A DNA stretch of 64,000 nucleotides. Origin: Spirochaetales bacterium (GTDB lineage: Bacteria > Spirochaetota > Spirochaetia > Treponematales > UBA12059). Of the stretch, positions 18,723-27,827 are shown piece by piece (position 1 is the stretch's first letter; the number at the start of each line of letters is the position of its first letter). The position numbers and the translations under genes were made by a program. Location: NCBI GenBank assembly GCA_016928955.1, contig JAFGJV010000004.1, forward strand, positions 1-64,000. The letters run 5' to 3'. A model generated the notes under the pieces. That model searched no databases, was not told the DNA's origin, and saw only the letters and a program-made list of their open reading frames with translations.

Positions 18723-20188
18723 CGCAACGACCGCTCACCCTTAAGGGGTTTTCCATACGGCTGGGCGACCGCACCCTTCTGGACGCGGCCGACTTTGAGC
18801 CGGACGCGGGTAGCTCCATCGTCATCATAGGCAAGACCGGCGTCGGCAAATCGGTGCTCTTGCGGGCCGTCGCTGGCTTTTTGCCTCCAGGCGTCTTTGG
18901 CCTGGACGGGTCCATGCTGATTCACGGCCTTTCCGCCTACGAGGGTGGCAAGAAGACCACCCAGGAAACGTGGGCCCAGATCATGGCGCGGGGCCTGGTC
19001 TTTGTGCCCGCGGAAAGCGCCCAGGCCATGAATCCGGCCCTTACCCTGGAGCACAACCGTCGGCTTCTGGCGCCAGACTCCAGGGACGAGGTGACGCGCA
19101 GGCTCAAAAGCTACTTCAACCTAGACTTTGACGCCTTTGCGCGGCTGTACCCGGACGAGGTGTCCGGGGGCGAGCTCCAGCGCATCACCCTGATGATACT
19201 CCTGTCCAGAAAGGGCAACCTGGTCCTTTTGGACGAGCCGACGGTCAACCTGGACCGCAACCTCCGCGCGCGCTTTGCTGATTTCCTAAATAAGGAGATC
19301 CTGCCTGACAGGACGAAGACCGTTCTCATGGCCAGCCACGACCTGGATTTCATCCAATCCCTGAAGCTGGACCAGGCGTACGCCCTGGATGGGGGACGCC
19401 TGAACGCGCTCCCGTCCATACCCAGGGCTGAGGGTTTTGAAAAACAGCCGGCCGCCAGAAGGGAAGGCAAGGGACTGGACCTTGAGAGCGTGTCGCAGAG
19501 CTACTTCAAGCGCGGCATCTTTGGGGAACGCACGTTCAGCGCATACAAGGGCCTGTCCATACGCTTTGAGCGATCCACCATCTACGGCATCACAGGACCT
19601 TCCGGCTGCGGCAAGTCGAGCATGATCAAAGGCATACTCAGGCTCATAGACGGCACGAAGGGCGCCATACTGCTGGACGGCCAGGACCTGGTAAGGGTTA
19701 AGCCGGACGAAAAAGGCACAGACCCGGCTGAATTCATACCCTTCCGCCGGCGCATGACCGTGGTACAGCAGGATTCCCGGTACGCCTTTTTCCCGGACTT
19801 ACGCATTCGCGACTCTGTCCTCCAGATAGCGGCGGCCAGAGGCGGTTCGGAGCATCTGGACGAGCGCGCCCTGGCGTTTTACATGGACAAGGTCGGCCTC
19901 AAGCCAGTGCACTACAACGCGTACCCGCGCTCGCTGTCGTCAGGCGAGATGAAGCGTATGGACATAGCGCGGGCCCTGGCGGCCAAACCTGAGGTGCTCC
20001 TGTTGGACGAGCCGTTCGCGCATATCGATTTTGAGACGCGCGCCACGGTGATGAAGGCCATAAGCGAGTATATGGCGGAGAACGCCACCATCGTCATCGT
20101 CGTGACCCATGAGGACTTTGACCTGCGGTACTTTGTGGAGCAAAGCTTTGATTTTCCCGAATTGGTCGGCCAAAACGCAGGCGCCTAG
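18719..20188 (+). CDS. ABC transporter ATP-binding protein with two fused nucleotide-binding domains
   Basis: Walker A GKTGVGKS and GPSGCGKSS; signatures VSGGELQR and LSSGEMKR; Walker B LVLLDEPTVNLD and LLLDEPFAHID. Confidence 0.88.
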   Translation: MTQRPLTLKGFSIRLGDRTLLDAADFEPDAGSSIVIIGKTGVGKSVLLRAVAGFLPPGVFGLDGSMLIHGLSAYEGGKKTTQETWAQIMARGLVFVPAESAQAMNPALTLEHNRRLLAPDSRDEVTRRLKSYFNLDFDAFARLYPDEVSGGELQRITLMILLSRKGNLVLLDEPTVNLDRNLRARFADFLNKEILPDRTKTVLMASHDLDFIQSLKLDQAYALDGGRLNALPSIPRAEGFEKQPAARREGKGLDLESVSQSYFKRGIFGERTFSAYKGLSIRFERSTIYGITGPSGCGKSSMIKGILRLIDGTKGAILLDGQDLVRVKPDEKGTDPAEFIPFRRRMTVVQQDSRYAFFPDLRIRDSVLQIAAARGGSEHLDERALAFYMDKVGLKPVHYNAYPRSLSSGEMKRMDIARALAAKPEVLLLDEPFAHIDFETRATVMKAISEYMAENATIVIVVTHEDFDLRYFVEQSFDFPELVGQNAGA

Positions 20189-20223
20189 ACGGCGTCCACC
20201 GGCGCAAGGAAGATTGTGATCAC

Positions 20224-20251
20224 AGCCCCGGCCAATCCGGGGCTTTTTTTT
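20224..20251 (+). terminator. Rho-independent terminator of the FGE-lipoprotein/ABC operon
   Basis: AGCCCCGG-ccaat-CCGGGGCT followed by T run. Confidence 0.85.
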
Positions 20252-20337
20252 AAAAATTGGCGACAGTGCATACCCAACGTGAGCGGCGGCATTCTCGCCG
20301 AGGAAAGGCCCTTGCGTGTCTTTTTTTTCTAAGCGCC

Positions 20338-21474
20338 ATGAGCGATACTGGTAGCTGTATGGATGACCACAAACGCGGCTGTAGGATAAAACCAGGCCAG
20401 GCGGCTATCTTGGCGCTGGCGGCCATGGCGACGCTCGTGTCCTGCGAACGGGCGCCTGAGTATGTCATCGGGTTTACGGCAAGCCTGAGCGGCGTGGACT
20501 ACCTTCTGGGTACGGAGGGCAGGAACGCGGCCGAACTGTACGTGGCCAAGCTCAACCAGGAGGGCGGCATACGCGGCCATACCGTGCGCCTGGAGGCGAG
20601 GGATCACGCAGGCGACCTTGGCGCCCTTCAGGGTATCCTGCGCGGGTTGAAGGATGCTGGAGCCCTGGCTGTGATCGGCGCCTATACCAGTGCGGAGGCA
20701 GAAACGGCCCTTCCCGTCCTTGCGGAGCTCGAGCTGCCCCTGGTCAGTCCGAGCGCCACGGCTGCCAGCTTGTCCGGAAAAAGGGACTGGCTATGGCGCA
20801 CTATCATGAGCGGGGAATGGGACGCGGAAGTACTGGCGCGGCTCATGGACCAGGAGGGTTTAGGCACGCTCCTGGTGGTAGCCAGCTCGCGCAACCGGGC
20901 TTATGTGAATACCTACGTACAGCCCCTTGACGCCCAGGGCAAAGTAGAGGCCCTCCTTGTCTTTGACCGGCCCGAACAGCTGGACTGCGCTCCGTACATA
21001 CAGGCGGCCGGCTTTGACGCCATCCTCATCATTGGCAATTCCATGGAGTCTGCGGCTGTGGCCCAGGAACTCAGGGCGAACGGATGTGCCAAGCCCCTGT
21101 TCGTGAGCGGTTGGGCCGGTAACGTCGAATTCGCGCGCTATGGGGGAGCCTCGGCTGAGGGAGCGCGCTTTGTGCACCAGGTTGACGCAGACCATCCCGG
21201 CCTAGAGGAGCTTAAGAACGACTATTTCCGGGTGTATGGCGAGGAACCTGGATTCAGCGCGATAGAAACCTGGGAATCCCTCCAGTTCCTCTGCCTGGCC
21301 CTTGAGGGCTGGTCGCGCGGTCAGGTATCCCTGCGCCAGGCTCTGGAGGCAATATCGTCGTTTGAGGGCCCAACGGGAACCATAATCATGGATGTCAACG
21401 GAGACGCCAAGCGGCCCATGTACATAAAGGAAGTCAGGTCGGGGAACATAGTTGTGGTGGGCCGCATTGACTGA
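20338..21474 (+). CDS. Branched-chain amino-acid-type (LivJ-like) substrate-binding lipoprotein
   Basis: LVSC lipobox; IGFTASLSGVDYLLGTEGRNAAELYVAKLNQEGGIRGHTVRLEARDHAGD; type I periplasmic-binding fold pattern. Confidence 0.82.
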   Translation: MSDTGSCMDDHKRGCRIKPGQAAILALAAMATLVSCERAPEYVIGFTASLSGVDYLLGTEGRNAAELYVAKLNQEGGIRGHTVRLEARDHAGDLGALQGILRGLKDAGALAVIGAYTSAEAETALPVLAELELPLVSPSATAASLSGKRDWLWRTIMSGEWDAEVLARLMDQEGLGTLLVVASSRNRAYVNTYVQPLDAQGKVEALLVFDRPEQLDCAPYIQAAGFDAILIIGNSMESAAVAQELRANGCAKPLFVSGWAGNVEFARYGGASAEGARFVHQVDADHPGLEELKNDYFRVYGEEPGFSAIETWESLQFLCLALEGWSRGQVSLRQALEAISSFEGPTGTIIMDVNGDAKRPMYIKEVRSGNIVVVGRID

Positions 21475-21492
21475 GCCACAGGGGCTTTTGGC

Positions 21493-23514
21493 ATGAGAAT
21501 CAAATCCACCACCCTGCTTGGCGTTACCTTCATGGTGCTGGCCGCCCTGGCCCTGAGCACCTTCGGCTGGCTGTCCTACAGCAGATACCGAACAGAAATG
21601 GGCGACTCCATGAGGAAGTCTGGCATGCTCCTGTGCTCGGCGCTTGCCCATGAGATATCCACCTATTTGGACCTTCATGCCACGGTGCTCAAGACGGCGG
21701 CTGGGCGTATCGACGTGGATCCCGGAGCCTTTGCCGCGGTCAAGCAAAGCTTTTCTGCCTCTGGTCGCATCATCCTACTCAACGAGCGGGGCAGGGTCGT
21801 GTTTCCCTCCGACTCGGCCGACTATGGGTACGACCTGTCCTACAGGGAGTTTTTCGACATACCGTGGCGTTATGGCCGTACGTACGTATCGGCGTCCTTC
21901 ATTGAAGAGCAATCGTATTTTCCCACGTCGGTGGTGTCCTTGAAGGTGGGGAATTTCGTCGTGGCCGGTTACTTGACCCTCAACAGCCTGGACAGCTATG
22001 TCCAGGGTCTGCCCAGCATGGGCTCGGGTAGCGTGGCCGTCATAGACAGAAACGGCTATTTCATTGCACACCAGGAAGGCCAGAGGGTCAGCCAGCGCAG
22101 GTCGGCGGGGCTCGAGCCGTGGTTCCAGGGCCGCTCGTTTCCGGGTTCCATGATTATAGGCTCAGGCGGGCAGGCGACCCTGGTTTCCTGGTCGCCCGTC
22201 AACGACAGTTCGGGTTGGACGGTGATCCACACCCAGTCGCTTGAGGCCTTCACCGTGACCGGCACGGTCATGTTCCAGTCCGTGGTCCTGATTATCGTTT
22301 TGTACCTCGGGGTGGCCGCTGTCGCCGTGGTGCTCCTCCTCAGGCTGGCCAGGCACGACATGGACCGGCTGTTGGCCAACGCAGCGTCCATAGCAGAGGG
22401 CGACTATGGGCCGCACCCGGGAGCCGAGCGCTTCTCGGACTACATGGAGCTTTCCCAGCGCTTCGAGTCCATGGCAAATGCCCTGGGCGAGCGCGAGCAG
22501 ACGGTGCGGGAAAACGAGACGCGCCTGCGCGCCATTCTGGATTTCATTCCCGTGCCCGGCATGATCCTAGACGACTCGGGCCGGCTCTTACTGGTCAACC
22601 GGGCCATGCAGGCAACGTTCGGCTGGGATCTGGAGGACTTGCCGGACATGGACGCGTGCTGGGTCAAGCTCTATCCTGACCCGGGGTACAGGGCAAACGT
22701 GATGAGCAACTGGACCAGCTATCTGGACAAGCTCGGGCGCACCGGCCGGCAACCTGAGAACTTTAAGGGCGTCCTGCGCTGCAAGGACGGCTCGAACAAG
22801 CTGGTCCAGGCTGACGCGGCCATGATAGCGGACAGGACTGTGGTCGTATACGTAGACGTGACGGATTCAACCAGGGCTGCCGAGACCCTCAGGCAAAGCC
22901 TTGCTGAAAAAGAAGTCCTCCTTAAGGAAATTCACCACAGGGTCAAGAACAACCTCCAGATGGTCATAAGTCTTCTCAGCCTGCAGGCTGGCGTGAGCGT
23001 TGGCCCGGATGGTAGGCATCCGTTCTCTGATTCCGTGGACAGAATCCAGGTCATGTCGTCCATCCACGAGCTGTTGTACCAGTCTAACGACCTCTCTCAT
23101 GTCTATCTGAACGAATTCGCTGGCAATATAGCCCAATGGCTCCTGTCAACGGCCCCGGTAGGCGCCGTTCCGGAATTGCTGCTGGACGTGCAGAAAGTGC
23201 CTCTCACCATAGACCAGGCCATACCCTGCGGACTCATGCTGAATGAAATGCTCACCAATTCGCTCAAATACGCCTTTGACGAGTTCCATCCCAATCCCCA
23301 GCTCCGTGTGGGTGCCTGGCTGGAGAACGGCCGCCTTACTTTGCAGGCGGGGGACAACGGAAAAGGCCTACCGCCTGCGGTGGACCCAGCCACATCGGAT
23401 TCGTTGGGCATGCAGTTGATTGTTTCCCTGTGCTCACAGCTGGGGGCGGACTGGAAGCTGTCCAGAGAGGGTGGCACCACCTGGCGCGTTACGTTCTCCC
23501 TTGACGAACTTTAA
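21493..23514 (+). CDS. Membrane sensor histidine kinase (Cache-like ectodomain, HAMP, PAS, HisKA_2, HATPase)
   Basis: Two TM segments around a Cache-like region; PAS IPVPGMILDDSGRLLLVNRAM; EKEVLLKEIHHRVKNNLQMVISLLSLQ; GDNGKGLPP. Confidence 0.86.
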   Translation: MRIKSTTLLGVTFMVLAALALSTFGWLSYSRYRTEMGDSMRKSGMLLCSALAHEISTYLDLHATVLKTAAGRIDVDPGAFAAVKQSFSASGRIILLNERGRVVFPSDSADYGYDLSYREFFDIPWRYGRTYVSASFIEEQSYFPTSVVSLKVGNFVVAGYLTLNSLDSYVQGLPSMGSGSVAVIDRNGYFIAHQEGQRVSQRRSAGLEPWFQGRSFPGSMIIGSGGQATLVSWSPVNDSSGWTVIHTQSLEAFTVTGTVMFQSVVLIIVLYLGVAAVAVVLLLRLARHDMDRLLANAASIAEGDYGPHPGAERFSDYMELSQRFESMANALGEREQTVRENETRLRAILDFIPVPGMILDDSGRLLLVNRAMQATFGWDLEDLPDMDACWVKLYPDPGYRANVMSNWTSYLDKLGRTGRQPENFKGVLRCKDGSNKLVQADAAMIADRTVVVYVDVTDSTRAAETLRQSLAEKEVLLKEIHHRVKNNLQMVISLLSLQAGVSVGPDGRHPFSDSVDRIQVMSSIHELLYQSNDLSHVYLNEFAGNIAQWLLSTAPVGAVPELLLDVQKVPLTIDQAIPCGLMLNEMLTNSLKYAFDEFHPNPQLRVGAWLENGRLTLQAGDNGKGLPPAVDPATSDSLGMQLIVSLCSQLGADWKLSREGGTTWRVTFSLDEL

Positions 23515-23606
23515 CAACCATGTTTCCGCTGACTCCAGTCACGTGCTATACTTATATTAGCGACAATGGGTAAACTGGAGAAAATGCAGATATTGTGTCG
23601 CCGGTA

Positions 23607-24773
23607 ATGTTCAGCAGGGCGGGAGGACATGGGTTGGAACAAGGACGGACGCTCTCGGGCACGGTAACCAGCCTCCTGGCAAGCACATTGTTTGTGCTGG
23701 CGCTCGGCTCATGCACGGATGTTGGAGCCTGGGACAGGCTGTCGGCCATGGAAGCCATGCTAGCCGAGGCTCGCCTGCCCACCAAGCGCATGTCCGTGGA
23801 CATAGGTCCTTTTGGCCAGGCCGACGAACTGAACAATTTCCCCGTCCTGGTGCGCCTTCCCGCCGATTTTCCTTACGACCAATGTGCGCCGAACGGACTG
23901 GACATCGAGTTCAGGACCGAGGATGGCCTTACGCTCCTGGACTGGGAGCTCGAGTCCTGGCGACCGGGACAGACATCCGTATTCTGGGTAAAGTTGCCGG
24001 TGCTTCCCGCCAACCCTTCAAGCACCCGAATATGGCTGTACTACGGCGCCGACTACCCGCTGGACAGGTCCAATCCGGAAGCCGTGTGGTCCAACGGCTA
24101 TGAAGCCGTGTGGCACGGCATAGTGGACACCGTTGACGGCAGCCTCCGCTATCGCGACAGCACGGGCAGGCACCACGGCTTTTCAAACGATGGCACGCTT
24201 ACGCCGCCGGAGCTTATAGAAGGGGCAATAGGGAGAGCATTTAGCTATACCGGGGATTCCGAATGCGGCATAGCGGTGAACGCCACGGGTGCCTTGAACG
24301 ATATTGGGACATTTCAGCTGGATTTTGTCATTCGCGACCGAAGCTCGACTTCTTCCGACAGATACCTGTTGTCCAGAGACAATTTTATCCTTGGGATCAA
24401 GAATGGACGTGCTCCGTTTTTGTCGATTGACTTCTCCGGGGGTACCCTCGAGGTTAATGGGCCGACGTTATGGGATCTTACCACGTGGACATATGCTTCA
24501 ATAAGCTGGGATCAGAGTCAGGTGGTTTTTTGGGGAGGGGACAGTCAGCGAGGCTCCTTCCCCGCTACTGGATCCGGCACCCAGGAAGCATGGACGGAGC
24601 AGACCTGGGTGCTCGGCAATTCCAGCCCCCCGCCCGCAAAGCTGGAAGCGGATCTGGACGAAATACGTCTTTCCAGGATAGCGCGTTCGAGCGCCTGGAT
24701 GTTCGCCGAGTACAAATCCCTGGAAGGTACATCTGTGTCGCTTGGTACTCCAGAGGATGTTGTGTATGACTGA
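23607..24773 (+). CDS. DUF2341/LamG-type concanavalin-like surface protein
   Basis: NNFPVLVRLPADFPYDQCAPNGLDIEFRTEDGLTLLDWELESW..WVKLPVLPA..IWLYYG; LamG-like C-terminal half. Confidence 0.65.
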   Translation: MFSRAGGHGLEQGRTLSGTVTSLLASTLFVLALGSCTDVGAWDRLSAMEAMLAEARLPTKRMSVDIGPFGQADELNNFPVLVRLPADFPYDQCAPNGLDIEFRTEDGLTLLDWELESWRPGQTSVFWVKLPVLPANPSSTRIWLYYGADYPLDRSNPEAVWSNGYEAVWHGIVDTVDGSLRYRDSTGRHHGFSNDGTLTPPELIEGAIGRAFSYTGDSECGIAVNATGALNDIGTFQLDFVIRDRSSTSSDRYLLSRDNFILGIKNGRAPFLSIDFSGGTLEVNGPTLWDLTTWTYASISWDQSQVVFWGGDSQRGSFPATGSGTQEAWTEQTWVLGNSSPPPAKLEADLDEIRLSRIARSSAWMFAEYKSLEGTSVSLGTPEDVVYD

Positions 24774-25332
24774 ACGGGTGATCCGCGCGTCATTGCTTGC
24801 ACTACTCATAGCCGCCCCAGGTTTATCGTCCTTTGCTCAGGACATCCCGCCCCGGACCCACGCTATCGGGGCCGAACTGGGCTTTTTAAGCGTTCCGTTT
24901 GACCGGGAGGATCCGTATTCCTTCGCGGCGCTCGCCGGCCTGTGGTATGATTGGCGTCCCGGACCCCAGGGGCGGTTTGGGCTTGGGCTCTGGGCGGACG
25001 CGGCGGGTTTCAGGCCGCTTGACCCGCTGTTCGGCTACTCGTTCATGGCGACAGGTGGCTTGGACGTGAACTGGCTCATGCCCGTACTGGATGCGGAAAC
25101 GGCCTGGGCGGGACTCGGTCCCTTTGTCCGTGCCGGGTGGTACCTGAGATACGTGTCCCTTCTGGGTTCGGACGAATGGCTGTCACGGCCGTACATGGCG
25201 GGAGGGCTGCGCTTCATGCTGTACCAAGGAAAAAGCATGGTGGTGGGCATGGACGCCCAGGTGGTTCTTCCGATAGACAAGACCGTTCCCGTCCTGGTCG
25301 CTCTCATCCAAAGGTTCGGACTATGCTTCTGA
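24766..25332 (+). CDS. Secreted/outer-membrane beta-barrel-like protein
   Basis: Signal peptide MTERVIRASLLALLIAAPGLSSFAQ; beta-rich; overlaps the previous stop. Confidence 0.6.
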   Translation: MTERVIRASLLALLIAAPGLSSFAQDIPPRTHAIGAELGFLSVPFDREDPYSFAALAGLWYDWRPGPQGRFGLGLWADAAGFRPLDPLFGYSFMATGGLDVNWLMPVLDAETAWAGLGPFVRAGWYLRYVSLLGSDEWLSRPYMAGGLRFMLYQGKSMVVGMDAQVVLPIDKTVPVLVALIQRFGLCF

Positions 25333-26384
25333 GACGAATCGCGCTCGCCCTCGCGCTGGGCGCAGGCATATCGGCCCTGGCCCAGGAGGGACCGAACGTG
25401 GCGCAGGTGCTGTTTGTGACCAGCGAGCCCCTGGGCGCCGAAGTATGGCTGGACGGGCAGAAGCTGGAAGGACGGACCCCGCTCCTTGTGCGCGATCTTT
25501 CGGCTGGTCCCCATGTCCTCGGCTTTAGGAAAGATGGCTGGTACGACACTGAGCTCGACCTGGTCACGCCGGACGCGGCCCAAGCCAGGGCACTCCTTGC
25601 CCGGCGCGTGGTGGACGTGAGTTTCCCGGGTCAAGGTCAGGTCCGCGTCGCGGGCATTCCCCTGGACGACCCCGCAGGCGCGGTCAGCTTCTCGGCCGGC
25701 GCCATAGAGCTGCAGCCCAGTCCGGACGGCCTTGACGTGCGTCCCGTGTTTCCCAAGCAAAGCACCTTGGACGGCGTGCGCTTTGCCCTGCCCGTGGTAT
25801 TGGGCTTGTCCGTGGTGCTCTGCGCCCGGGAGGCGGCCATGCCGCGGGACTCGCTGGACCTGATATCGCCCGAGCTGGTAGCGGCCCTGGCCATGGGAGC
25901 CGGCCTTATGGCCTGGGATGTGGCCCTTGAGGCCGAACGGGCCAGGTTTGTTGCCGGCTGGGACCAGTCGAGCGTGTCATCGTCAAGCGCGCTTCGTTCG
26001 ATGATGGATGACTATGATGCCGTGCGGGCCGAGCTGGCGGGCGGAAACCTTGGGTCGTCGATGCTGCGTGTGGACGAATTCGCGCTCCGCTACCCGGATA
26101 GCGAACAGGCCGCAAAGGCGCATTTTGACCTTGGTATGCTGCTCCTTGTGTTCGGCGATACTGGCCAGGCGGCTCTGCGCTTTGAGCTGGTCCTGGAACG
26201 CTATCCCCTGATCGAGCTGTATGACCGGGCGGTCAAGGCTTTGTCGGATTGCCGCATGGCCCAGGGCGACCCGCTGGCTGCCCTGGAGCTGCTGGATTTG
26301 CTCACCTTTAGGGGCCCCGGCCTAAGCCGCGAGGATATAGAGCGGCACCGGGAATACATCCAGGAAACGCTGGATTCTCACTGA
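25323..26384 (+). CDS. PEGA-domain protein with TPR-like C-terminus
   Basis: Signal peptide; VTSEPLGAEVWLDGQKLEGRTPLLVRDLSAGPHVLGFRKDGW (PEGA); DSEQAAKAHFDLGMLLLVFGDTGQAALRFE (TPR-like). Confidence 0.68.
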   Translation: MLLRRIALALALGAGISALAQEGPNVAQVLFVTSEPLGAEVWLDGQKLEGRTPLLVRDLSAGPHVLGFRKDGWYDTELDLVTPDAAQARALLARRVVDVSFPGQGQVRVAGIPLDDPAGAVSFSAGAIELQPSPDGLDVRPVFPKQSTLDGVRFALPVVLGLSVVLCAREAAMPRDSLDLISPELVAALAMGAGLMAWDVALEAERARFVAGWDQSSVSSSSALRSMMDDYDAVRAELAGGNLGSSMLRVDEFALRYPDSEQAAKAHFDLGMLLLVFGDTGQAALRFELVLERYPLIELYDRAVKALSDCRMAQGDPLAALELLDLLTFRGPGLSREDIERHREYIQETLDSH

Positions 26385-27778
26385 TTGTTGGCCAGTATGC
26401 CCAGTATGGTGCTTCGTTCGGACATGAACGCGTCCACTACCGCCGGGTCAAAATGCTTGCCGCGCTCTCCTGCAATCAGCTCGATGGCCTTATCCGGCTC
26501 CCAGGCCGACTTGTAGGGACGCTCGGATACAAGCGCGTCGAACACGTCCAGAAGGGCCAGGATACGGCCGCAGAGGGGAATGTCCTGGCCGCGCAGGCCC
26601 CGGGGATACCCGGCGCCGTCCCAGCGCTCGTGATGTGTCAGGGATATGGTCGCTCCCATGGCAAGGAAGGGATTCTTGAATTCCTTGAGTATGGAGTGGC
26701 CGATCACGGTGTGCGTCTTCATGAACTCGAATTCCTCGGGCGTGAGCTTGCCGGGTTTCAGCAGTATGGAATCCGGTATGCCGATTTTCCCAAGGTCGTG
26801 CATGGGAGCCGCGTTGGCCAGGATGGACAGGCGTTCCTCGTCGTCAATGAAGTGCGCAGCCACGACGCGCGCGTACATGCCCACCCGCAGGGTGTGTTTG
26901 CTGGTGTCCTCGTCCCGGTATTCGGCCACCTTGCCCAGGGCGGCCAGAGCCTCAAGGTCCCGCTCGACCACCTGGGTTTGCGCCTCGACCTCGCGCAGGG
27001 CTATGGTGCCGATACGGCGGTAGGACCGGTCTATCTCCGAGCACAGGGCGTTGAAATAGATGGTGAGCTCCCCGATCTCGTCGTTGTTCTCCGGCTTGAG
27101 CGACCCGCTGAAATCGCTGGTCCTGAGCACAGCGGACATGGCCGCGGTCACCCGCGTGAGCGGCCTGGAGATGGACGCTGACAGAATGACCAGCAGTATG
27201 AAGGCAACAACCACGGATGCGGATGTGGCCCACGTGATGGCCGACGTGAGTCCGCTGGTTTCCTTGAGCACGGCCGTTTCCCGGTCGGACACCACAACGT
27301 ACCAAGCGTAGGGCTCCAGGTAGAAGGCCTGACCAAGGCATGCGTCCTTGCCGGACCCGAATCGTATCGGGCCCGTGATGCCCGAGCGCATGAGCTCCAG
27401 AAGGTCAGGGGGAACGGCCAAAGGCAAGGGGCCCAGGCTTTCCGAAAAGCCCAGCGAGCCGTCAAGGTTCAGGGCGGCCGTCCACTCGGACTCGTCCCTG
27501 AGCAGCGACCGGGCGTACGTGGCCAGGGAATCCCTCGCCGCCTGGACAAAAACCGGATCGCCTTCCAGGTTTTGATTGCGGAGAAGGTTCCATTGCGACT
27601 CGCCGAACTGGAGGAGGGTCTCCGACTTGAAGGAGAGCGAGCGCATGGCCAGCCTGATCATGCCCGAGCGGGACATGATCAGGGCGGTGCTGCCAAGAAT
27701 GGACAGCGCCGCCACGAGCGCCGGCAGTATCGTGATTACGACCTTCATCCGTATCGTGGTTTTCATCGCGCCTCGCAC
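26378..27778 (-). CDS. HAMP plus HD-GYP domain c-di-GMP phosphodiesterase-like protein
   Basis: Two TM segments; APMHDLGKIGIPDSIL; HHERWDGAGYPRGLRGQDIPLCGRILALLDVFDAL. Confidence 0.88.
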   Translation of the reverse strand: MRGAMKTTIRMKVVITILPALVAALSILGSTALIMSRSGMIRLAMRSLSFKSETLLQFGESQWNLLRNQNLEGDPVFVQAARDSLATYARSLLRDESEWTAALNLDGSLGFSESLGPLPLAVPPDLLELMRSGITGPIRFGSGKDACLGQAFYLEPYAWYVVVSDRETAVLKETSGLTSAITWATSASVVVAFILLVILSASISRPLTRVTAAMSAVLRTSDFSGSLKPENNDEIGELTIYFNALCSEIDRSYRRIGTIALREVEAQTQVVERDLEALAALGKVAEYRDEDTSKHTLRVGMYARVVAAHFIDDEERLSILANAAPMHDLGKIGIPDSILLKPGKLTPEEFEFMKTHTVIGHSILKEFKNPFLAMGATISLTHHERWDGAGYPRGLRGQDIPLCGRILALLDVFDALVSERPYKSAWEPDKAIELIAGERGKHFDPAVVDAFMSERSTILGILANNQ

Positions 27779-27827
27779 AACCTTCCTGTTCGAACCCAGC
27801 AGAATGCAGTATAGTGGTCATAGAGTC

